Virus record (IMG/VR): IMGVR_UViG_3300005096_000051
Coordinates: 1 to 34,977 of that record
DNA length: 34,977 bases
Strand: one strand, 5' to 3'
Origin: a virus
Every line of letters begins with the position of its first letter. The first letter of the stretch is position 1. Positions 15,851-22,800 of this stretch are shown piece by piece. Below the pieces are notes generated by a model that saw only the letters and a list, made by a program, of their open reading frames with translations, was not told the DNA's origin and ran no database searches. A program made the translations under genes and the position numbers.

Positions 15851-16638
15851 TGCTTCGCTCGAACGCTCTGGGAGTGATCAGGGAATGGCTTTCCGGTGAA
15901 CGGGTCGATGTTCTCCCCGGTGACTACACCGGCAGTCGGGAGCAGCGCGGAGTTTCCAAGGAAAATGTTGCCGGACGCTTCCACGTTGCAGTCGCCGGAA
16001 ACCTTGATCGTCACCTGTGAACCAGACCCGTTGATTTCGATACGAGTCTGATCGTTGACCGCCAACGTTACGCCGGCGTCTTCTCCACTCCCAGCATTCT
16101 GGGGGGAATCACGCAAAACCAGTTTCACGCCGTTCTTCGTCTGGATGACGATTTCCTCGTCACCAGCTTTGTCACGTACGACGAATTTGTGGCCTTTCGG
16201 CGTGTAAAATCCGCGAATCTGGGGAGTATCGGCACCGGAACCGTACTGGTCGTCCTGGAACTCCTGCGGAAGTTGTGACGTGTCGTTCGGTGCCTTGGTG
16301 AGACTGCCGAACCAGATTGGACGCCGATAGTCTCCCTCGATGAACGTCACCCAAACAAAGTCGTTCTTCGCAGGCAGACTGAAATCGCCGTAGTTGTTGC
16401 CGGACGCGAAGAATGCCGGCTCCGCCCAGGGAAGGACACTTTCATCGGTTTCGCGTCCGCTAGCGTCACGTTCTGGGTGAATACCGAAAATCCGCACACA
16501 GACACGACCTTTTTTCTTCGGGTCGTCTATGGAAATGACTTTGGCTATGAAAAAATCATTTATCCTACGGAAGTTCCTTCCGAAGTATTCCTCGCGGTAG
16601 CGGATGAGGTCCAATATGTCTGGTGCGGCTTCGGGCAT
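15847..16638 (-). CDS. Baseplate central spike, gpV/gp5-like
   Basis: A 263-residue central spike protein that would form the membrane-piercing tip. Residues about 25-125 fit the OB-fold of gpV/gp5 proteins (FFIAKVISIDDPKKKGRVCVRIFG, LPWAEPA, GDFSLPAKNDFVWVTFIEGDYRRPIWFGSL). After it come GFYTPKGHKFVVRDKAGDEEIVI and short beta-prism repeats (QVTIKVSGDCNVEASGNIFLG). The end, GVVTGENIDPFTGKPFPDHS, resembles the closing signature of many trimeric phage spikes. No lysozyme domain is present, unlike T4 gp5. The ATG overlaps the TAA of the hub gene, with GGAGGA upstream. The next gene overlaps its stop. Confidence 0.92.
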   Translation of the reverse strand: MPEAAPDILDLIRYREEYFGRNFRRINDFFIAKVISIDDPKKKGRVCVRIFGIHPERDASGRETDESVLPWAEPAFFASGNNYGDFSLPAKNDFVWVTFIEGDYRRPIWFGSLTKAPNDTSQLPQEFQDDQYGSGADTPQIRGFYTPKGHKFVVRDKAGDEEIVIQTKNGVKLVLRDSPQNAGSGEDAGVTLAVNDQTRIEINGSGSQVTIKVSGDCNVEASGNIFLGNSALLPTAGVVTGENIDPFTGKPFPDHSQSVRAKQ

Positions 16639-18164
16639 TACTCTTCCTCCTCCGGTTGAACAGGACGAGAACGCTGCTGCGGTTGCGTACGCGGTGTAGG
16701 AAGCGGTGGAGAAGTCGTCAGATTCGGTGCGCGTACCGGCGCGTTACGTCCGCTCGTGTCGGGAACGAAGATTTCTCGTTCGAGGATGCGGTCGCCAAGT
16801 GTTACTGTTTGCTGACCTTCCTCTGGGAGAATGACGACGGGGCGTCCGTTCCGTCTGTTGGAGAACCGACCAAGGCGCTGTCCGGTTTCCCCGAGTTCAG
16901 GACTGAACGAAACGGCGGGAAGACCACGCATTTCCAGCGCGCTACGGCTTCCCATCAGATCGAACGTCGTAACCCCAGCTTCCGCAAGGTCACGTCCGCT
17001 GATGGCGCTACGGATGCCTTGGATGCGGGTTACGAAGTTGTCGCGTGATACATCATGCTCGACCGACCTGATGGTGTAGTAGCCGGACATGTAGTGCGGG
17101 GTGCCGTCACGCTTCAGAAGGCGCAGGTAAATGGTGTCGCGCAGCCTGATGAGGGGGTCGCCTATCAGTTCCACGTCGATGATGAAGTTGTACTCCGCGT
17201 AGAGACGCCACCGCTGAAGCGCACGAAACTCCGCTTCACGTTGGTTGATCGACAGGTCTTCTTGCGTAACCTGACCGCCGGAGATGATTCCCAACTGTTC
17301 GAGAACGGAACTGAAAGACGAGCCGTCCATGACCGTGCCGCGTTCCCGCGCTTCCCGCTCAGCTACCGAAGCTACATCGGCGGCGTCAGGGTCATCCGGG
17401 TTGGCGAAACGAACGACGTTTTCCCCAGCCCCGGCGAGAGACATCATCGGTCGTTGATCGGAGAGACTTACCGACAACACGCGACCGTCGCTCGCAAACC
17501 CGAAAACGTAAGCGTCGTAGAGGCGAAATCGTCCGTAGCGGGTGGTGGAGAACTCGAACTTGCCGTCCTCTCGGAACCACGCCTCATACGAACCGCTTCC
17601 CTGATCGCGTGGTCGGGCTAATGGCTTTATCGTGTCCAGCCATCCACGAAACGTCTGTCCAAGTGAGCCTGTCCACGGATGGATTGTAAATCTCTCGCCG
17701 TTGGTGGGCTCTATGACGATGTCGTCCTCGGGTATGCCGGCCGCCAATGCGGCAGCATGAACCGCGTCATCAACCGTTTGCTCCCCAGGGAACACGACGT
17801 CACGCTTCACGTACGAGAGACTGGCGTACGGCGATTGGATGACGACGTTCACCGACTCACCACCAGCCGAATATCGCGTCTCGTAATACTTCACCAAACC
17901 CTCGTACCAGGGGGACAGACGCTCGTGACTCCAACCCCAACGGAACTTGAACACCGTACCGAAACCCCCGCCGTGGATGAGGTTCTCCAGGAAGTCGTAG
18001 TTCGGGTCAAACAGGTCGAATGTCGCGGTGAAGGCTTTGTGTACGCCGAACTCGTACTTGAAGCCTTGGAGCATGTCACTCTGCAAAATCTGGTCCTCCT
18101 CCCCACTAAAGGGGTTGATGACGCGCAGTTCCACGACTGGAAACCGATACGTGACAGAGGACAT
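16638..18164 (-). CDS. Baseplate hub protein, gp27/gpD-like
   Basis: A 508-residue protein fitting the tail hub (late control gpD / T4 gp27 type) that joins the tube to the spike. Residues 1-125 form the first tube-like domain (FKYEFGVHKAFTATFDLFDP, KFRWGWS, YEGLVKYYE). A second domain follows (VDDAVHAAALAAGIPEDDI, GQTFRGWLDTIKPLA, WFREDGKFEFSTTRY). Residues about 330-385 (RLYAEYNFIIDVELIGDPLIRLRDTIYL, YYTIRSVEHDVSRDNFVTRIQGI) are the typical last hub strands. The final 60 residues are Pro, Gln and Arg-rich, ending in EEEE, and are probably disordered. It is preceded by elements D1/D2 and an AAAAGGAAT ribosome binding site. Its stop overlaps the spike start (TAATG). Confidence 0.88.
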   Translation of the reverse strand: MSSVTYRFPVVELRVINPFSGEEDQILQSDMLQGFKYEFGVHKAFTATFDLFDPNYDFLENLIHGGGFGTVFKFRWGWSHERLSPWYEGLVKYYETRYSAGGESVNVVIQSPYASLSYVKRDVVFPGEQTVDDAVHAAALAAGIPEDDIVIEPTNGERFTIHPWTGSLGQTFRGWLDTIKPLARPRDQGSGSYEAWFREDGKFEFSTTRYGRFRLYDAYVFGFASDGRVLSVSLSDQRPMMSLAGAGENVVRFANPDDPDAADVASVAEREARERGTVMDGSSFSSVLEQLGIISGGQVTQEDLSINQREAEFRALQRWRLYAEYNFIIDVELIGDPLIRLRDTIYLRLLKRDGTPHYMSGYYTIRSVEHDVSRDNFVTRIQGIRSAISGRDLAEAGVTTFDLMGSRSALEMRGLPAVSFSPELGETGQRLGRFSNRRNGRPVVILPEEGQQTVTLGDRILEREIFVPDTSGRNAPVRAPNLTTSPPLPTPRTQPQQRSRPVQPEEEE

Positions 18165-18178
18165 GACTTATTCCTTTT

Positions 18179-18207
18179 CTGACAGAAGGTTATTCAGTTT
18201 GAATAAG
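18179..18207 (+). promoter_or_regulatory. Dyad promoter-like element D1, inverted orientation
   Basis: Here the pattern reads on the + strand: CTGACA (18179-18184), 17 bases, AATAAG (18202-18207), around the dyad TATTCA-GTT-TGAATA (18191-18205). Every other copy has the pattern on the minus strand. If it is a promoter, it points rightward, against all genes. If it is an operator, the dyad makes orientation irrelevant. Its centre is 41 bp from that of D2. Confidence 0.5.
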
Positions 18208-18219
18208 GAAAATGAATTT

Positions 18220-18258
18220 CTGACAGGATTTTATTCAATTTGAATAGACTTATGTCAT
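18220..18258. promoter_or_regulatory. Dyad promoter-like element D2, symmetric form
   Basis: The dyad TATTCA-ATT-TGAATA (18232-18246) is flanked on both sides by TGACA arms: TGACA at 18221-18225 and TGTCA at 18253-18257, both centred on 18239. Both strands therefore show a -35-like hexamer, a 17-base spacer and a -10-like hexamer (minus: ATGACA/AATAAA; plus: CTGACA/AATAGA). It overlaps the stop codon of the gp53-like gene and lies upstream of the hub gene. Confidence 0.6.
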
Positions 18259-18596
18259 CTACCAAGGAAGTTCTGAACCGCAATCCGCCTCGGGATGGTG
18301 ATTGTCTTGTTCGGCTCGCCATCCTTCGGCTCCAGGTCCTCTACCTGGTCCCGAATCCCGTTCACCAAGGCAATCGCCCACCACGCATGGACGGAGTTGA
18401 AGAACGTGTTCGCAACGAGATCAAGACGCCCGACTTCGTGACCCGCCACTACGTACGATTGGAGCGTACCACGATCACCCGCCACGTCTGGAGGCTCCAC
18501 CCACAAGTCGAAAAACACGTTCCCATCCGCGTCTTCGAGGATAGGCGTGTCCTTGTACCGACTCGTCGTCGGAAGAAACTCGGTTTTCTCTGCCAT
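18255..18596 (-). CDS. gp53-like baseplate wedge protein
   Basis: A 113-residue protein matching the T4 gp53 / LysM-like wedge pattern. SRYKDTPIL near residue 12, a W-x-E-P-P segment, then RLDLVANTFFNSVHAWWAIALVNGIRDQVEDLEP at residues about 57-90, where the 'RlD-lA...-WW-iA--NgI-dp' signature is clear, and a final IPRRIAV. The length is typical for phages with a short gp53-like protein. The ribosome binding site is AGGAG shortly after the previous stop. It lies between the paralogous tube/baseplate pair and the hub, where LysM/gp53-type proteins clamp the hub region in many contractile tails. Confidence 0.85.
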   Translation of the reverse strand: MAEKTEFLPTTSRYKDTPILEDADGNVFFDLWVEPPDVAGDRGTLQSYVVAGHEVGRLDLVANTFFNSVHAWWAIALVNGIRDQVEDLEPKDGEPNKTITIPRRIAVQNFLGR

Positions 18597-18605
18597 GACG
18601 TACTC

Positions 18606-19235
18606 CTACGGGTTTGGTAGCGTCAGGAATCTGAACGCATCGTAGTCCCCAAGGTCTTCCGCCACGATGAACTCAATCGTTACCGGAACCTGCCCGGTAA
18701 TGAGAGTACCATCATCCAACGCCACCAAGGGCGCCATCTTGGTGATTTGGACCTTGCCCAGCACACCAACCACGTTGATGAACGACTCTGGGAAAATCTG
18801 CAACGTGAGGCGCGGAGGTGGATGGACTACTTTGTTCCCAGGCGTCGGTTCGTCCTTCCACGGAAGACACAATGCTTGCAGAAGTCTCGCGGCATCAAGA
18901 GCATATCCGGCGTAATCCGTATCGAACATCAAGGCGTTGAACTTGATCACCCGCTGACTCACGCCTGTAAATTCAAGAAAGGCATTCTGGCGACCGAGAA
19001 CAGAATACGTGTTGTACTCAGGCGAGAATGAATCCTCGATAGTTGATAGATCGAGGTAGCGGAACGGAAATTCGTCCGGCACAAGCGGGTAAATAGAGCG
19101 GTTGGTAGGCGTGAAGTTGCCGTGCGGAAGTTCACTTCTGAGATTCTGTAGGCCAGCTACCTGAGAACGGCTGAAAAACTCGTCTCTGGCACGCGGTTGC
19201 ACTATAAGTCTAGCGTCAATGGTCGGGTCAGACAT
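18606..19235 (-). CDS. Tube/baseplate-junction protein, paralogue 2 (209 aa)
   Basis: The start is taken at ATG 19235 (MSDPTIDAR), which overlaps the previous stop and has GAGGG just upstream. A longer in-frame ORF extending to 19409 lies inside the previous gene and is rejected. The 209 residues are paralogous to the gene at 19228-19845: both contain a segment like RRLQAFMMPW / RLLQALCLPW, then H-[PF]-P-P-P-R-L or Y-P-P-P-R-L, a hydrophobic F-I-x-V strand and a final IEF(I/M)V(A/D) strand. Proteins placed between the tape measure and the hub with such P-P-R-L motifs correspond by position to T4 gp48/gp54, which start tube assembly on the baseplate. The role is therefore inferred from order and pattern. 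Confidence 0.78.
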   Translation of the reverse strand: MSDPTIDARLIVQPRARDEFFSRSQVAGLQNLRSELPHGNFTPTNRSIYPLVPDEFPFRYLDLSTIEDSFSPEYNTYSVLGRQNAFLEFTGVSQRVIKFNALMFDTDYAGYALDAARLLQALCLPWKDEPTPGNKVVHPPPRLTLQIFPESFINVVGVLGKVQITKMAPLVALDDGTLITGQVPVTIEFIVAEDLGDYDAFRFLTLPNP

Positions 19236-19845
19236 TGAACACCCTCTTGAACAGAAAATCTGAAGCGTTGTATTCAACGAACCCGTCAACCATGAACTCA
19301 ATCGCCGCCACAACCTGCTGCGGTCTGGCGTTTCTGGCGTCGTCGATTGAGTAAGCACCTCCAAAATCAATATCGCATCTAGTAAGGTATCCAGACAGAA
19401 TAACTTCAATGAAATCCAAGCCTAAAACCAAACGAGGAGGAGGATAGAATTCAACTGTATACCAGTCTCCAGGGGCGCTGTTCCTCCACGGCATCATAAA
19501 CGCTTGGAGACGCCGCGCCTGTTGCAAAGCCTCACCTTGCGTATCCTCGTCGTGAAAAATCGCGGAGAACGCGATTCGTCTGTTCTCCGTGCTGGAGTAC
19601 ATAACGTAGGGTAAAGGTCGCCCCTGCGCCCTTATCTGATTGAGGACCGGAACGATTTGATCGTCGATGCCGGATTGGTAATCAACGAACTGAAAAAACA
19701 CTTGGGTTGCTACTGATGACAATCGCTGACCCGCAGGCGTCCCAAAGACTGCCTGTCTAGTAAGCCGTCTATCTACTTCCTCGCTGAACAAGCGGTCCTG
19801 ATCCCAAACCGCAATAAATGCGTTGACGTCACGGTGGAGTGCCAT
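19228..19845 (-). CDS. Tube/baseplate-junction protein, paralogue 1 (205 aa)
   Basis: A 205-residue protein whose ATG lies two bases after the tape-measure stop, with GAGGA seven bases upstream. The middle (ENRRIAFSAIFHDEDTQGEAL, RRLQAFMMPW) and the WYTVEFYPPPRLVLGLDFIEVILSGYL segment align with the neighbouring paralogue. The end has AAIEFMVDGFVEYNASDFLF. The fold is probably tube-like beta. The two paralogues probably form successive rings that join the tail tube and tape measure to the hub, as gp54 and gp48 do in T4. No enzymatic motif is seen. That they are tail components is well supported by position; the exact homology is not proven. Confidence 0.78.
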   Translation of the reverse strand: MALHRDVNAFIAVWDQDRLFSEEVDRRLTRQAVFGTPAGQRLSSVATQVFFQFVDYQSGIDDQIVPVLNQIRAQGRPLPYVMYSSTENRRIAFSAIFHDEDTQGEALQQARRLQAFMMPWRNSAPGDWYTVEFYPPPRLVLGLDFIEVILSGYLTRCDIDFGGAYSIDDARNARPQQVVAAIEFMVDGFVEYNASDFLFKRVFNV

Positions 19846-19847
19846 CG

Positions 19848-22800
19848 CTAGGTCCTCAGCATCACGTCACGCAACAGACTACTAGTCCGACGAGCCGCTT
19901 CCTTCTTGGCGTCAGTTGCTTGTGATTTCAGGACGCCGAGAATGTTGGCGAGCAAGGCTTCGATTTCCGGCGACCTGATTTCGCTGGCGGTCTTCTTCCC
20001 TCCCTGCTCGTCCTTCTCTACGACAACCACCTGGACGTTGTTGTTCTCCGGCTTCTCGTAGCCGTATTCCGTCCGGGTACGCATCTCTCCAATGGGCGTA
20101 GGCTGTTCGCCGCCCATCATGTAGTGCGTTTGGACGATCTTCTTCCCAGGCGTCGTGTAGTTGACTACGGCCGTCTCGCACGCGATTTCCGCGTACTTGA
20201 CCTTGAACGAGAAAACGTCGGTGAGTTTCCCGATGGAAGACGCGGACTTCTCATTCCCGCCCTCTTCCCGGTACCTACGAAGCAGTCCTTCCACGCTATG
20301 CGCTTCAGGTACCGCCCAAATAACTAACGACAATACGCTCTCTAAGCTCTCCTGAAGTAGCCTAACGTCCGCAGCGGTCATGCGACGCAAAAGAATATCA
20401 GTCAATCGACGAACGTCTTCTTCTCCCAGTCCAGGATAAAGCCCCATTGCACGCCTCATACTTACAGTCAGCATCGCACTGCGTAGGGGCATTCCTTCTT
20501 CGCGCAGTCGATCTACCGCTCGCGTCAACTCCGCAATCTCAACGGCGCGTTCCGCAACTGTTAAAGACGACAACAAGTCCATATACGACGACAGAACATC
20601 TACGGCTTGTTGGTACGATTCCACCGACGCCATCAAGCTCTCAGCTAACGCACGGTCATCGCCGCTAAGGACGTGCAAGTTATCAGATAACGCGCGAAGA
20701 CGCACGTTCAACTCTTCCATAGCTGACTCGCGCGCTCGCACTTCTCGTCTGAGAAACTCAGCAACCGTTAGACCCTCTGCACCAATGCCTTCACGTAAGT
20801 CAGAAATACCGTACCGCAAGGCGTCGCGGAACGCGGCCCTTGTAATAGCTTCTATTCGCGCCCTCGTGCGTTCTTCCTCCGGCAACTGCATAAATTCACG
20901 TACTGCTTCTCGTCCTCTTATGCCCATAAGAGTCCGTATGTACGCTTCCACAGCTTCACGGCTACCCAAAGTTTCTAACAATTGTGCGATCAAGCGCCCT
21001 TCAGGAAAACTGGTCGCAGGGCCTACCTGAGTTATCCTTCCTCCTCGCGCCTCCGCCACCATAGAACCAAGCGTTGATACCACACCAGAAATCGCATTCC
21101 TGTACGCCGACTCGAAATAGGCGTGCGCTTCAGTAATCGTCAACCCTCGGCGCTGCTGCTGTTCATCAACCAAAGAGTTCATCGCGTCCGCCGCGTTATC
21201 CATCGCGTTGGCACTAGCCATTTGAGCTTCTATCGCCTCACGCTGCCGTTCCTCCGCACGACTTCCAAACGGCCAGAAAAAGTCGGTCAAGGTCCCCCAA
21301 ATGTCCGTACCGAAGATAGTGTCTATGATGTACGTAAGAAGACGAATAGCTCCTACTATCAACCCGGCAACTATTGCGAATTCTATAAATGAAGCCACAA
21401 GGGTCCAAACACTAGCGGCAAACTTCCCTGCTGCAAGGTTGTTTATAAAAGCAAACTTACCGAACATTCTCGTGCCCTGCAAAAACTTGTAAATGTTTAT
21501 AGTCGTCGCCCGTGACCATTTCGCCAGCCCCACTACCAAATCAACAGTCACGGCCTTCACAAAAGAATATGTACTAACAGCAAATAGCTTCATAGCCGGC
21601 CAAATCATACTGAGCACCCCGCCCATCGCGGCAATACCAACTAGCGCCGAAACCACCTTTGAAAACGGTCCGAGGAACTCAGACGTCTTTGAAATTATCG
21701 TGTTGAACGAGTCAAGCATGTCCGTAACGAAAGTGACAGCGGGCAGGAAAATCCTTTCGCCCAGCACCTTCGCTGCTTGTTTCAGTCTATTAAGTGCCTG
21801 GTCAAGCGTTGACACTCCCTGACCGAATGCCTCGTTCAAAGCGTTAGCGTTGTCTCGTCCTTCCTTCAACGCCTGACCAGTCTGACGTAACCGTGTAAGA
21901 ATCGTCTTATCGGCGCGGATTGCTTGAACGGCTTCTCGCTCCAAGCCGATAATAGAGAGGAGGTCCGTACCAAACTGATGAATCTGTTCTTCTGGAATCT
22001 GCTGTAACGCAGTAATAAGCGCCGTAACCGCTCCCATGAAGTCCCCAGTGCGTACCATGTTTTCCAGCGTTTCCCTGGTCACACCGGAATACTTTTGGAG
22101 CGTCGTGATAAGAGAACTCACGGGGCCGGAGAACTGCGCTGGGTCCGCGATGGCGGTCAGCATGTTCATAATGCCGGAGACGGCACGTACAGACGATTGC
22201 GCGTCTCCCATGCTACGGCTTAGAACCTGAGCCGCAGCCGAAAACCGTCCGAGCCGCGTAACACCATCGTCAGACGAAGACCCAAGAAGCTGCAACCACT
22301 GTATGTTCTCGCTCAGCAGTTGGTTGATGTCTTCAATCTGAAGGGACCCCTGGCGCCCGGTCAAGAGGAGTTGATTGAATGCTCGGTCGAAGTCCTCTAC
22401 CTCGATGCCGAGACGCGGGAACAGATAGCCTGCCAGGGTGTTGAGTGTATCGGTAGTGGCTCCTAGTCCTTGGAGCGCAATGCGGGCTTTGGAGACGCTC
22501 TCAGCAAACTGACGCATCATTTCCGGCGTTTCACCGAATCCACGCCGGGCGCCGATCATCATTATCTTGTTCAGGTCTTCAAGGGTCAGACCAGTTTCGA
22601 CACGAATATCCTGAGTGATGTCTCTAAACTTAGACCACATTGCGCCTGTAGCGCCGAGGCGCTGCTGGACGTTGATGAACATAGAGTCCAGCTTCCCGGC
22701 AATCTTGATGCCGGACACCGTCAACATCGCCGGGATTAGGGCGCGGAGATTGCGCTTCAGATCAAGAAGTTGTCCGCTTAGTTCCTTTATCGTGTCGTCA

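Noticed and set aside
15847-16638. Lysozyme domain in the spike, as in T4 gp5
   Set aside because: The sequence passes from the OB-fold directly to beta repeats, with no room for a lysozyme.
3733-18217. Repeated AAAATGAATTT-like words at about 7326, 7421 and 18208, with a partial copy near 3734
   Set aside because: Three of them are in coding sequence and encode similar Asn-Ser-Phe or Lys-Phe-Ile runs. No consistent position or spacing was found.
18606-19409. 267-residue version of the second tube/baseplate paralogue
   Set aside because: The added 58 residues overlap the previous gene in another frame and do not align with the paralogue. ATG 19235 has a ribosome binding site and the usual stop/start overlap.
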